DNA of 64,000 nt from Bugula neritina (GCA_964035545.1 CAXIUT010000073.1:372001-436000); one strand, 5' to 3'. Counted from the stretch's first letter, positions 1 through 12,348 are shown. A program made the numbers and translations. The notes: generated by a model from the letters alone, not told the origin.

Positions 1-620
1 AGACTTCATGAGCTGGTTAGCTGACAGGACTCATTAAAGTTCTTAACTCTTGTGTGTATAGTGATGCCCATCTTGAACTAGAGAGGGCTGACTGAAGACT
101 GCTACTTTGTGAAAATTGACAATGCATATTATTATTATTCATTGTTGAGATTCACGACTGCCATAAACAATGATAAAATATTCATTGTTGGTACTACTGA
201 GTAGAATAAAATATAATATAATATTATTCTCTGGACAGATAAACAATATCAAATGCATATTATAACATTACCATAAATCTACGGCGCTTCACATCTTCAC
301 CTTTTTCTGCAATGTTATTTCTTTGCAGTTAGAAGTACTAGCTGAATATATGACTATGAAACATAACCCTTCAATTTCATTGCACCAGCACCGATTTCAA
401 TGTAGGTGTGTTGGGAGTTATCTTTCCTAAATTTTTGTTCTTGGCAATTATACGAAACAGACACAGGCTAATATTAGTTTTGTTATTTGCAAGAGTTTTT
501 CTGTCTGATTGTCCATCAGCAAAAGTTTGCGCCTTCCCGTTATTATGGAAATTCCAGTGCTGCTGGAAGACCTTTGCATTGTACACCCGCCTTTACTATT
601 GAATTTAGATGTTTTATTTT

Positions 621-649
621 CCCATCCCCTCTCCTGCCCCCCTGTCCCC
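621..649 (-). other. G-quadruplex-type motif of the satellite monomer (first copy)
   Basis: On the minus strand this stretch has four G runs (4, 6, 4 and 3 G) separated by loops of 3, 7 and 2 bases. That fits the usual G3+N1-7 definition. The plus strand is a C-rich tract with almost no A. The same motif recurs at the same place in every monomer of both subfamilies, about every 1.34 kb, with small loop changes in subfamily B. Whether it folds or has any role is unknown. Confidence 0.8.
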
Positions 650-3600
650 TCTAACAACCAGCAATCCTGACTCATGCGAAATGTGTTATTAAGTTTTAGA
701 GTTGGACCATGGGCCGACAGTATACGATTTGAAGCTTTATAGTTTACAGGCAGTGGAGATGAGTCACTGCTGAAACCCATTTTATTAGTAGACTATATTG
801 CTCTTCAATCATCAGTTTTCATATTCAAAGAGAAAGCTCATCTGCAGCGCCATTTCACAGTGTTATGTTTTGCTAGAGTAATAACTAATTTTAGATGCCT
901 TTGCAAACATATGAGAAATAAATGAGTCATTTTATGAAAAGAGGTGTTTGCAGCAGTTGTCCACTTTTGATTTAGACGCGTCATGGAAACTTTTGTAGTT
1001 TTAAATAATATCTCCAAACTCATCACTTGCATGTGTTTATATACTTGATAAAGTTTTTCATGCAAAACTTGATGCCTGCTTCAAAGACACCAGTGCTTAA
1101 ATACTGCGTTAACTGTATTGGCACGTTGCCATGAGATATTTGGTAATATTTAGCATCACAACATACTCTTCAGAAAGTTAAGAAAATCAGTCTATAGAAA
1201 GTTAATGAAATAAACCTACCAGAGAGAGTAAGCCAGATGTAACAAGTAGATCCAAAACAAGTTGATTAACAATTGAAGTTGAATTCTCCATGTAGTGAAT
1301 ACTTTAGTCCTAATGTCAAATGCAAACGTCTGCAACCAAATTGTGTAGACTTCATGAGCTGGTTAGCTGACAGGACTCATTAAAGTTCTTAACTCTTGTG
1401 TGTATAGTGATGCCCATCTTGAACTAGAGAGGGCTGACTGAAGACTGCTACTTTGTGAAAATTGACAATGCATATTATTATTATTCATTGTTGAGATTCA
1501 CGACTGCCATAAACAATGATAAAATATTCATTGTTGGTACTACTGAGTAGAATAAAATATAATATAATATTATTCTCTGGACAGATAAACAATATCAAAT
1601 GCATATTATAACATTACCATAAATCTACGGCGCTTCACATCTTCACCTTTTTCTGCAATGTTATTTCTTTGCAGTTAGAAGTACTAGCTGAATATATGAC
1701 TATGAAACATAACCCTTCAATTTCATTGCACCAGCACCGATTTCAATATAGGTGTGTTGGGAGTTATCTTTCCTAAAGTTTTGTTCTTGGCGTTTATACG
1801 AAGCAGACACAGGCTAATATTAGTTTTGTTATTTGCAAGAGTTTTTCTGTCTGATTGTCCATCAGCAAAAGTTTGCGCCTTGCAGTTATTATGGAAATAC
1901 CAGTGATGCTGGAAGACCTTTGCATTGTACACCCGCCTTTACTATTGAATTTAGATGTTTTATTTTCCCATCCCCTCTCCTGCCCCCCTGTCCCCTCTAA
2001 CAACCAGCAATCCTGACTCATGTGAAATGTGTTATTAAGTTTTAGAGTTGGACCATGGGCCTACAGTATACGATTTGAAGCTTTATAGTTTACAGGCAGT
2101 GGAGATGAGTCACTGCTGAAACCCATTTTATTAGTAGACTATATTGCTCTTCAATCATCAGTTTGCATATTAAAACAGAAAGCTCATCTGCAGCGCCATT
2201 TCACAGTGTTAAATTTTGCTAGAGTAAAAATTAATTTTAGATGCCTTTGCAAACATATGAGAAATAAATGAGTCATTTTATGAAAAGAGGTGTTTGCAGC
2301 AGTTGTCCACTTTTGATTTAGACGCGTCATGGAAACTTTTGTAGTTTTAAATAATATCTCCAAACTCATCACTTGCATGTGTTTATATACTTGATGAAGT
2401 TTTTCATGCAAAACTTGATGCCTGCTTCAAAGACACCAGTTAACTGTATTGGCACGTTGCCATGAGATATTTGGTAATATTTAGCATCACAACATACTCT
2501 TCAGAAAGTTAAGAAAATCAGTCTATAGGAAGTTAATGAAATAAACCTACCAGAGAGAGTAAGCCAGATGTAACAAGTAGATCCAAAACAAGTTGATTAA
2601 CAATTGAAGTTGAATTCTCCATGTAGTGAATACTTTAGTCCTAATGTCAAATGCAAACGTCTGCAACCAAATTGTGTAGACTTCATGAGCTGGTTAGCTG
2701 ACAGGACTCATTAAAGTTCTTAACTCTTGTGTGTATAGTGATGCCCATCTTGAACTAGAGAGGGCTGACTGAAGACTGCTACTTTGTGAAAATTGACAAT
2801 GCGTATTATTATTATTCATTGTTGAGATTCACGACTGCCATAAACAATGATAAAATATTCATTGTTGGTACTACTGAGTAGAATAAAATATAATATAATA
2901 TTATTCTCTGGACAGATAAACAATATCAAATGCATAATATAACATTACCATAAATCTACGGCGCTTCACATCTTCACCTTTTTCTGCAATGTTATTTCTT
3001 TGCAGTTAGAAGTACTAGCTGAATATATGACTATGAAACATAACCCTTCAATTTCATTGCACCAGCACCGATTTCAATATAGGTGTGTTGGGAGTTATCT
3101 TTCCTAAAGTTTTGTTCTTGGCGTTTATACGAAGCAGACACAGGCTAATATTAGTTTTGTTATTTGCAAGAGTTTTTCTGTCTGATTGTCCATCAGCAAA
3201 AGTTTGCGCCTTCCCGTTATTATGGAAATTCCAGTGCTGCTGGAAGACCTTTGCATTGTACACCCGCCTTTACTATTGAATTTAGATGTTTTATTTTCCC
3301 ATCCCCTCTCCTGCCCCCCTGTCCCCTCTAACAACCAGCAATCCTGACTCATGCGAAATGTGTTATTAAGTTTTAGAGTTGGACCATGGGCCGACAGTAT
3401 ACGATTTGAAGCTTTATAGTTTACAGGCAGTGGAGATGAGTCACTGCTGAAACCCATTTTATTAGTAGACTATATTGCTCTTCAATCATCAGTTTTCATA
3501 TTCAAAGAGAAAGCTCATCTGCAGCGCCATTTCACAGTGTTATATTTTGCTAGAGTAATAACTAATTTTAGATGCCTTTGCAAACATATGAGAAATAAAT

Positions 3601-6600
3601 GAGTCATTTTATGAAAAGAGGTGTTTGCAGCAGTTGTCCACTTTTGATTTAGACGCGTCATGGAAACTTTTGTAGTTTTAAATAATATCTCCAAACTCAT
3701 CACTTGCATGTGTTTATATACTTGATAAAGTTTTTCATGCAAAACTTGATGCCTGCTTCAAAGACACCAGTGCTTAAAACTGTGTTAACTGTATTGGCAC
3801 GTTGCCATGAGATATTTGGTAATATTTAGCATCACAACATACTCTTCAGAAAGTTAAGAAAATCAGTCTATAGAAAGTTAATGAAATAAACCTACCAGAG
3901 AGAGTAAGCCAGATGTAACAAGTAGATCCAAAACAAGTTGATTGACAATTGAAGTTGAATTCTCCATGTAGTGAATACTTTAGTCCTAATGTCAAATGCA
4001 AACGTCTGCAACCAAATTGTGTAGACTTCATGAGCTGGTTAGCTGACAGGACTCATTAAAGTTCTTAACTCTTGTGTGTATAGTGATGCCCATCTTGAAC
4101 TAGAGAGGGCTGACTGAAGACTGCTACTTTGTGAAAATTGACAATGCATATTATTATTATTCATTGTTGAGATTCACGACTGCCATAAACAATGATAAAA
4201 TATTCATTGTTGGTACTACTGAGTAGAATAAAATATAATATAATATTATTCTCTGGACAGATAAACAATATCAAATGCATAATATAACATTACCATAAAT
4301 CTACGGCGCTTCACATCTTCACCTTTTTCTGCAATGTTATTTCTTTGCAGTTAGAAGTACTAGCTGAATATATGACTATGAAACATAACCCTTCAATTTC
4401 ATTGCACCAGCACCGATTTCAATATAGGTGTGTTGGGAGTTATCTTTCCTAAAGTTTTGTTCTTGGCGTTTATACGAAGCAGACACAGGCTAATATTAGT
4501 TTTGTTATTTGCAAGAGTTTTTCTGTCTGATTGTCCATCAGCAAAAGTTTGCGCCTTCCCGTTATTATGGAAATTCCAGTGCTGCTGGAAGACCTTTGCA
4601 TTGTACACCCGCCTTTACTATTGAATTTAGATGTTTTATTTTCCCATCCCCTCTCCTGCCCCCCTGTCCCCTCTAACAACCAGCAATCCTGACTCATGCG
4701 AAATGTGTTATTAAGTTTTAGAGTTGGACCATGGGCCGACAGTATACGATTTGAAGCTTTATAGTTTACAGGCAGTGGAGATGAGTCACTGCTGAAACCC
4801 ATTTTATTAGTAGACTATATTGCTCTTCAATCATCAGTTTTCATATTCAAAGAGAAAGCTCATCTGCAGCGCCATTTCACAGTGTTATATTTTGCTAGAG
4901 TAATAACTAATTTTAGATGCCTTTGCAAACATATGAGAAATAAATGAGTCATTTTATGAAAAGAGGTGTTTGCAGCAGTTGTCCACTTTTGATTTAGACG
5001 CGTCATGGAAACTTTTGTAGTTTTAAATAATATCTCCAAACTCATCACTTGCATGTGTTTATATACTTGATAAAGTTTTTCATGCAAAACTTGATGCCTG
5101 CTTCAAAGACACCAGTGCTTAAAACTGTGTTAACTGTATTGGCACGTTGCCATGAGATATTTGGTAATATTTAGCATCACAACATACTCTTCAGAAAGTT
5201 AAGAAAATCAGTCTATAGAAAGTTAATGAAATAAACCTACCAGAGAGAGTAAGCCAGATGTAACAAGTAGATCCAAAACCAGTTGATTGACAATTGAAGT
5301 TGAATTCTCCATGTAGTGAATACTTTAGTCCTAATGTCAAATGCAAACGTCTGCAACCAAATTGTGTAGACTTCATGAGCTGGTTAGCTGACAGGACTCA
5401 TTAAAGTTCTTAACTCTTGTGTGTATAGTGATGCCCATCTTGAACTAGAGAGGGCTGACTGAAGACTGCTACTTTGTGAAAATTGACAATGCATATTATT
5501 ATTATTCATTGTTGAGATTCACGACTGCCATAAACAATGATAAAATATTCATTGTTGGTACTACTGAGTAGAATAAAATATAATATAATATTATTCTCTG
5601 GACAGATAAACAATATCAAATGCATAATATAACATTACCATAAATCTACGGCGCTTCACATCTTCACCTTTTTCTGCAATGTTATTTCTTTGCAGTTAGA
5701 AGTACTAGCTGAATATATGACTATGAAACATAACCCTTCAATTTCATTGCACCAGCACCGATTTCAATATAGGTGTGTTGGGAGTTATCTTTCCTAAAGT
5801 TTTGTTCTTGGTGTTTATACGAAGCAGACACAGGCTAATATTAGTTTTGTTATTTGCAAGAGTTTTTCTGTCTGATTGTACATCAGCAAAAGTTTGCGCC
5901 TTGCAGTTATTATGGAAATACCAGTGATGCTGGAAGACCTTTGCATTGTACACCCGCCTTTACTATTGAATTTAGATGTTTTATTTTCCCATCCCCTCTC
6001 CTGCCCCCCTGTCCCCTCTAACAACCAGCAATCCTGACTCATGCGAAATGTGTTATTAAGTTTTAGAGTTGGACCATGGGCCGACAGTATACGATTTGAA
6101 GCTTTATAGTTTACAGGCAGTGGAGATGAGTCACTGCTGAAACCCATTTTATTAGTAGACTATATTGCTCTTCAATCATCAGTTTTCATATTCAAAGAGA
6201 AAGCTCATCTGCAGCGCCATTTCACAGTGTTATATTTTGCTAGAGTAATAACTAATTTTAGATGCCTTTGCAAACATATGAGAAATAAATGAGTCATTTT
6301 ATGAAAAGAGGTGTTTGCAGCAGTTGTCCACTTTTGATTTAGACGCGTCATGGAAACTTTTGTAGTTTTAAATAATATCTCCAAACTCATCACTTGCATG
6401 TGTTTATATACTTGATAAAGTTTTTCATGCAAAACTTGATGCCTGCTTCAAAGACACCAGTGCTTAAAACTGTGTTAACTGTATTGGCACGTTGCCATGA
6501 GATATTTGGTAATATTTAGCATCACAACATACTCTTCAGAAAGTTAAGAAAATCAGTCTATAGAAAGTTAATGAAATAAACCTACCAGAGAGAGTAAGCC

Positions 6601-9600
6601 AGATGTAACAAGTAGATCCAAAACCAGTTGATTGACAATTGAAGTTGAATTCTCCATGTAGTGAATACTTTAGTCCTAATGTCAAATGCAAACGTCTGCA
6701 ACCAAATTGTGTAGACTTCATGAGCTGGTTAGCTGACAGGACTCATTAAAGTTCTTAACTCTTGTGTGTATAGTGATGCCCATCTTGAACTAGAGAGGGC
6801 TGACTGAAGACTGCTACTTTGTGAAAATTGACAATGCATATTATTATTATTCATTGTTGAGATTCACGACTGCCATAAACAATGATAAAATATTCATTGT
6901 TGGTACTACTGAGTAGAATAAAATATAATATAATATTATTCTCTGGACAGATAAACAATATCAAATGCATAATATAACATTACCATAAATCTACGGCGCT
7001 TCACATCTTCACCTTTTTCTGCAATGTTATTTCTTTGCAGTTAGAAGTACTAGCTGAATATATGACTATGAAACATAACCCTTCAATTTCATTGCACCAG
7101 CACCGATTTCAATATAGGTGTGTTGGGAGTTATCTTTCCTAAAGTTTTGTTCTTGGTGTTTATACGAAGCAGACACAGGCTAATATTAGTTTTGTTATTT
7201 GCAAGAGTTTTTCTGTCTGATTGTACATCAGCAAAAGTTTGCGCCTTGCAGTTATTATGGAAATACCAGTGATGCTGGAAGACCTTTGCATTGTACACCC
7301 GCCTTTACTATTGAATTTAGATGTTTTATTTTCCCATCCCCTCTCCTGCCCCCCTGTCCCCTCTAACAACCAGCAATCCTGACTCATGCGAAATGTGTTA
7401 TTAAGTTTTAGAGTTGGACCATGGGCCGACAGTATACGATTTGAAGCTTTATAGTTTACAGGCAGTGGAGATGAGTCACTGCTGAAACCCATTTTATTAG
7501 TAGACTATATTGCTCTTCAATCATCAGTTTTCATATTCAAAGAGAAAGCTCATCTGCAGCGCCATTTCACAGTGTTATATTTTGCTAGAGTAATAACTAA
7601 TTTTAGATGCCTTTGCAAACATATGAGAAATAAATGAGTCATTTTATGAAAAGAGGTGTTTGCAGCAGTTGTCCACTTTTGATTTAGACGCGTCATGGAA
7701 ACTTTTGTAGTTTTAAATAATATCTCCAAACTCATCACTTGCATGTGTTTATATACTTGATAAAGTTTTTCATGCAAAACTTGATGCCTGCTTCAAAGAC
7801 ACCAGTGCTTAAAACTGTGTTAACTGTATTGGCACGTTGCCATGAGATATTTGGTAATATTTAGCATCACAACATACTCTTCAGAAAGTTAAGAAAATCA
7901 GTCTATAGAAAGTTAATGAAATAAACCTACCAGAGAGAGTAAGCCAGATGTAACAAGTAGATCCAAAACCAGTTGATTGACAATTGAAGTTGAATTCTCC
8001 ATGTAGTGAATACTTTAGTCCTAATGTCAAATGCAAACGTCTGCAACCAAATTGTGTAGACTTCATGAGCTGGTTAGCTGACAGGACTCATTAAAGTTCT
8101 TAACTCTTGTGTGTATAGTGATGCCCATCTTGAACTAGAGAGGGCTGACTGAAGACTGCTACTTTGTGAAAATTGACAATGCATATTATTATTATTCATT
8201 GTTGAGATTCACGACTGCCATAAACAATGATAAAATATTCATTGTTGGTACTACTGAGTAGAATAAAATATAATATAATATTATTCTCTGGACAGATAAA
8301 CAATATCAAATGCATAATATAACATTACCATAAATCTACGGCGCTTCACATCTTCACCTTTTTCTGCAATGTTATTTCTTTGCAGTTAGAAGTACTAGCT
8401 GAATATATGACTATGAAACATAACCCTTCAATTTCATTGCACCAGCACCGATTTCAATATAGGTGTGTTGGGAGTTATCTTTCCTAAAGTTTTGTTCTTG
8501 GTGTTTATACGAAGCAGACACAGGCTAATATTAGTTTTGTTATTTGCAAGAGTTTTTCTGTCTGATTGTACATCAGCAAAAGTTTGCGCCTTGCAGTTAT
8601 TATGGAAATACCAGTGATGCTGGAAGACCTTTGCATTGTACACCCGCCTTTACTATTGAATTTAGATGTTTTATTTTCCCATCCCCTCTCCTGCCCCCCT
8701 GTCCCCTCTAACAACCAGCAATCCTGACTCATGTGAAATGTGTTATTAAGTTTTAGAGTTGGACCATGGGCCTACAGTATACGATTTGAAGCTTTATAGT
8801 TTACAGGCAGTGGAGATGAGTCACTGCTGAAACCCATTTTATTAGTAGACTATATTGCTCTTCAATCATCAGTTTGCATATTAAAACAGAAAGCTCATCT
8901 GCAGCGCCATTTCACAGTGTTAAATTTTGCTAGAGTAAAAATTAATTTTAGATGCCTTTGCAAACATATGAGAAATAAATGAGTCATTTTATGAAAAGAG
9001 GTGTTTGCAGCAGTTGTCCACTTTTGATTTAGACGCGTCATGGAAACTTTTGTAGTTTTAAATAATATCTCCAAACTCATCACTTGCATGTGTTTATATA
9101 CTTGATAAAGTTTTTCATGCAAAACTTGATGCCTGCTTCAAAGACACCAGTGCTTAAATACTGTGCTAACTGTATTGGCACGTTGCCATGAGATATTTGG
9201 TAATATTTAGCATCACAACATACTCTTCAGAAAGTTAAGAAAATCAGTCTATAGAAAGTTAATGAAATAAACCTACCAGAGAGAGTAAGCCAGATGTAAC
9301 AAGTAGATCCAAAACAAGTTGATTAACAATTGAAGTTGAATTCTCCATGTAGTGAATACTTTAGTCCTAATGTCAAATGCAAACGTCTGCAACCAAATTG
9401 TGTAGACTTCATGAGCTGGTTAGCTGACAGGACTCATTAAAGTTCTTAACTCTTGTGTGTATAGTGATGCCCATCTTGAACTAGAGAGGGCTGACTGAAG
9501 ACTGCTACTTTGTGAAAATTGACAATGCATATTATTATTATTCATTGTTGAGATTCACGACTGCCATAAACAATGATAAAATATTCATTGTTGGTACTAC

Positions 9601-10729
9601 TGAGTAGAATAAAATATAATATAATATTATTCTCTGGACAGATAAACAATATCAAATGCATATTATAACATTACCATAAATCTACGGCGCTTCACATCTT
9701 CACTTTTTTCTGCAATGTTATTTCTTTGCAGTTAGAAGTACTAGCTGAATATATGACTATGAAACATAACCCTTCAATTTCATTGCACCAGCACCGATTT
9801 CAATATAGGTGTGTTGGGAGTTATCTTTCCTAAATTTTTGTTCTTGGCGTTTATACGAAACAGACACAGGCTAATATTAGTTTTGTTATTTGCAAAAGTT
9901 TTTCTGTCTGATTTTCCATCAGCAAAAGTTTGCGCCTTCCCGTTATTATGGAAATTCCAGTGCTGCTGGAAGACCTTTGCATTGTACACCCGCCTTTACT
10001 ATTGAATTTAGATGTTTTATTTTCCCATCCCCTCTCCTGCCCCCCTGTCCCCTCTAACAACCAGCAATCCTGACTCATGCGAAATGTGTTATTAAGTTTT
10101 AGAGTTGGACCATGGGCCTACAGTATACGATTTGAAGCTTTATAGTTTACAGGCAGTGGAGATGAGTCACTGCTGAAACCCATTTTATTAGTAGACTATA
10201 TTGCTCTTCAATCATCAGTTTGCATATTAAAACAGAAAGCTCATCTGCAGCGCCATTTCACAGTGTTAAATTTTGCTAGAGTAAAAATTAATTTTAGATG
10301 CCTTTGCAAACATATGAGAAATAAATGAGTCATTTTATGAAAAGAGGTGTTTGCAGCAGTTGTCCACTTTTGATTTAGACGCGTCATGGAAACTTTTGTA
10401 GTTTTAAATAATATCTCCAAACTCATCACTTGCATGTGTTTATATACTTGATAAAGTTTTTCATGCAAAACTTGATGCCTGCTTCAAAGACACCAGTGCT
10501 TAAATACTGTGTTAACTGTATTGGCACGTTGCCATGAGATATTTGGTAATATTTAGCATCACAACATACTCTTCAGAAAGTTAAGAAAATCAGTCTATAG
10601 AAAGTTAATGAAATAAACCCACCAGAGAGAGTAAGCCAGATGTAACAAGTAGATCCAAAACAAGTTGATTAACGATTGAAGTTGAATTCTCCTTGTAGTG
10701 AATACTTTAGTCCTAATGTCAAATGCAAA

Positions 10730-10735
10730 CGTCTG
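10730..10735. repeat. Target site duplication of the Polinton, left copy
   Basis: CGTCTG is followed directly by the element end AGTAGTAGTAGG. The uninterrupted satellite reads AAACGTCTGCAACC at this place, and CGTCTG is repeated at 25072-25077. A 6-bp duplication is the established signature of Polinton/Maverick integration. Confidence 0.97.
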
Positions 10736-10836
10736 AGTAGTAGTAGGTGGATGGTCCTGGGACAACCCTTCCCCCGTCGAGTCTTCGACTCTCCGGTGTC
10801 AGGGATTGTCCCAGGACGCATCCACCTACTACTACT
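10736..10836. repeat. Terminal palindrome (hairpin-forming), left end
   Basis: The outermost 101 bp fold back on themselves. An 18-bp stem (AGTAGTAGTAGGTGGATG with its complement) is followed by a 12-bp stem (GTCCTGGGACAA) and a 4-bp CCCT/AGGG stem, separated by single-base bulges on one side. At the tip a small hairpin GAGTC-TTC-GACTC (10779-10791) sits almost exactly at the centre. The outermost sequence of the element is therefore also found inverted 100 bp inside. The shape recalls the terminal hairpins of parvovirus-type genomes, although the element encodes a protein-primed polymerase. Confidence 0.93.
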
Positions 10837-10887
10837 CTATTAATATTTTTATTAATTTTTTAGTATTAATTTTAAAAAAAATGTATT

Positions 10888-10959
10888 AACCTTTCCCCGT
10901 TAAGTTTTCGACTCTCCGGTGTCAGGGATTGTCCCAGGACGCATCCACCTACTACTACT
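10888..10959. repeat. Second copy of the inner half of the terminal palindrome, left
   Basis: This repeats the inner arm of the 101-bp palindrome (from the CCTTTCCCCGTTAAG side to ACTACTACT), displaced by 123 bp. The AT-rich stretch after each copy (TATTAATATTTTTATTAATT and onward) is repeated as well, so a 123-bp unit is present twice. The mirrored copy in the right TIR is at 24848-24919. Confidence 0.9.
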
Positions 10960-11097
10960 TTATTAATATTTTTATTAATTTTTTAGTATTAATTTTAAAA
11001 AAATGTATTTTCTTTTCACTATTTTTACTTTCCTATTATTAGTAATAGAAATAAATTATTATACGCTGAGAATATAATAATTTATTACCAATAGCGT

Positions 11098-11292
11098 TTA
11101 AACGTCATAACTTGGAAATGTTGGTAAAGATTCAGTAGATTCGGTTATACTTCCATCATTTGTTGATATAACTAATTTATTACCAACTGCTCCTTGTAAT
11201 TTAGGAATAGCGTAATTATTTATATTATTTATTGTAATAAGATCTGAAATATTTATACCCGTTTCTACAATATTACCATCACTCGAAAGCAT
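11098..11292 (-). pseudogene. TIR-borne 3' fragment of the fibre-like gene
   Basis: The open frame of 64 codons matches the last 64 residues of the fibre-like protein at 23933-24709, with three substitutions (I/L, D/N, S/G in the segment around KLV.STN.G.ITES). It exists because the fibre gene runs into the right TIR, so its tail is mirrored here. It lacks the repeats and N-terminus of the full protein and has no TATATAAATG start motif. I read it as a passive fragment or a recombination partner and not as a gene. Confidence 0.85.
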
Positions 11293-11302
11293 TAATAATT
11301 TT

Positions 11303-11824
11303 TTAATTAGTTAAACTATTATAATAAAGTTTTAAATATACGTAATTAAAAGGTAGTGCATTAGTAGCGTCTTTACTCGGTGTATTAACAAGAATTACGT
11401 CATTAGGTTTATGACTCGGATAATTATTCGAAAGAGCTATTGTAAACGAAAAATTATTATTAGCGTTAACAATTTTATTAATATTTATTTTACTATACGG
11501 AGCATTATGTTCAGCACCGCTAATAGTATAAAATATATTTTCTTTAGACTCGTCAAATGGATTTACGCTATTACGAATATGTAAACCTAATTTTTTATCA
11601 GTCCAATATAATTCTTTCGTTTTATTATTAGGTGAACTTTCGTTATAAAATTGTATTAACGCATGCGTTATTTCTATAGATTTATTGACTAAATAATCAT
11701 TAATTAAATCTACCGTAAAGCTATTAATATCTTCGTAATAATAAAATTCGTGTTTAGGTATAATACTCGTAATATACGCTTTATTAGTCGTTATATTGAC
11801 TTTACTAAATTTATAAATATTCAT
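11303..11824 (-). CDS. Candidate virion appendage protein, 173 residues (paralogue 1)
   Basis: I recognise no named family. The protein is clearly a tandem paralogue of its upstream neighbour (11821-12348). Both share a YYY/TYYNG segment, an I-E-I-T-x-x-L-x-Q-F-Y block, the string KELYWTDK, an SG.EHN.P.S box, a YPSHKP box and a C-terminal YVYLKLYYN-type end. The N-terminus MNIYKFSK resembles MSVYKFGG of the fibre-like protein at 23933, which suggests a shared anchoring tag (inference). No signal peptide, membrane segment or catalytic motif is visible. The start ATG lies in TTATAAATG and overlaps the upstream stop as ATGA. Placement at the element end, next to the mirrored fibre fragment, fits a role in capsid decoration or receptor binding, but this is unproven. 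Confidence 0.75.
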   Translation of the reverse strand: MNIYKFSKVNITTNKAYITSIIPKHEFYYYEDINSFTVDLINDYLVNKSIEITHALIQFYNESSPNNKTKELYWTDKKLGLHIRNSVNPFDESKENIFYTISGAEHNAPYSKININKIVNANNNFSFTIALSNNYPSHKPNDVILVNTPSKDATNALPFNYVYLKLYYNSLTN

Positions 11825-12348
11825 TTATAATTATAATAAAGTTTTACTAATACGTAATGAAAAGGTAACGCCGCGGTAGTTATTTCACTAGCGGGAGTAT
11901 CGGTTAAAATTACGTTGCTAGGTTTATGACTAGGATAAGTTTTTGATAGCGCTATTGATATTGAAAAGTTTTTATTAGCTTCAATAACTTTATTAACGCT
12001 TATTTCGCTAAACGGGAGATTATGTTCGCTACCGCTTATATCATAAAAAGTATTTTCATCGGATACTCCGAATATTTCAGCGCTATTTCGAACTTGTAAG
12101 CCTATTCTTTTATCAGTCCAATAAAGTTCTTTAGTATTATGAGCTTGTTCACCGTAAAATTGTACTAGTATATTCGTTATTTCAATTGGTTCATCAACTA
12201 AAAAATCTTTAATTAACGTACCTCCGAATCCGCTAGAACTACCGTTGTAATAAGTAAATTCTGATGGAATTATAATATTCGTAATGTACGGTTTTTCATT
12301 TATTATATTAGCCTTAGTCGAATTTCCAAAAATATATACCGAAGTCAT
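11821..12348 (-). CDS. Candidate virion appendage protein, 175 residues (paralogue 2)
   Basis: Tandem paralogue of the 173-residue gene that follows it, sharing KELYWTDK, a Q-F-Y block, SGSEHNLPFS and TYPSHKP. The N-terminus MTSVYIFGNS again resembles that of the fibre-like protein. The start is in a perfect TATATAAATG whose TAA is also the stop of the protease gene, so the two genes abut. Residues are mixed beta-prone and aromatic with no membrane segment, compatible with a small globular beta-rich head. No family is recognised. Paired tandem genes that have diverged suggest diversification of a surface-exposed protein, which is an inference. Confidence 0.75.
   Translation of the reverse strand: MTSVYIFGNSTKANIINEKPYITNIIIPSEFTYYNGSSSGFGGTLIKDFLVDEPIEITNILVQFYGEQAHNTKELYWTDKRIGLQVRNSAEIFGVSDENTFYDISGSEHNLPFSEISVNKVIEANKNFSISIALSKTYPSHKPSNVILTDTPASEITTAALPFHYVLVKLYYNYK

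Larger units (their letters stand above)
1..10735. repeat. Satellite array, subfamily A (left block)
   Basis: Head-to-tail monomers in one orientation. Taking AGACTTCATGAGCTGG as the phase, monomers start at 1, 1347, 2678, 4023, 5368, 6713, 8058 and 9404, so the period is 1345-1346 bp except for one of 1331 bp that lacks about 15 bp near 2440. The last monomer is cut at 10735 by the Polinton. Monomers from 2678 to about 8057 are almost identical to each other, and 5368 and 6713 appear the same over long stretches, which suggests local homogenisation. I recognise no rRNA, tRNA, histone or transposase in the unit. The small open frames that recur in every copy are treated as by-products of sequence identity. 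Confidence 0.97.
10736..11301. repeat. Polinton left terminal inverted repeat
   Basis: It matches the reverse complement of 24506-25071 over 566 bp with no length difference and only a handful of substitutions. From the outside in it holds a 101-bp palindrome, an AT-rich spacer, a second half-palindrome (10888-10959), another copy of the same AT-rich spacer, and the last 64 codons of the fibre-like gene in mirrored form. Its inner edge lies at the stop codon of the 173-residue gene at 11303. Confidence 0.95.

Noticed and set aside
121-215. Inverted repeat AACAATGA...TCATTGTT in each satellite monomer as a transposon end
   Set aside because: A short hairpin with an 8-base loop inside the unit, with no flanking duplication or partner end.
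377-1065. Recurring 69-, 75- and 110-codon open frames on the minus strand (and 64-/84-codon frames on plus) in every satellite monomer
   Set aside because: They overlap one another in different frames, match no family I know, and recur only because monomers are nearly identical. Some are broken in sister copies.
1-10735. CRISPR-like or direct-repeat array
   Set aside because: The repeat unit is about 1345 bp with no unique spacers; it is a tandem satellite in eukaryotic-type DNA.
11098-11292. Independent 64-residue gene
   Set aside because: It is the mirrored tail of the fibre-like gene within the TIR and has no start motif.
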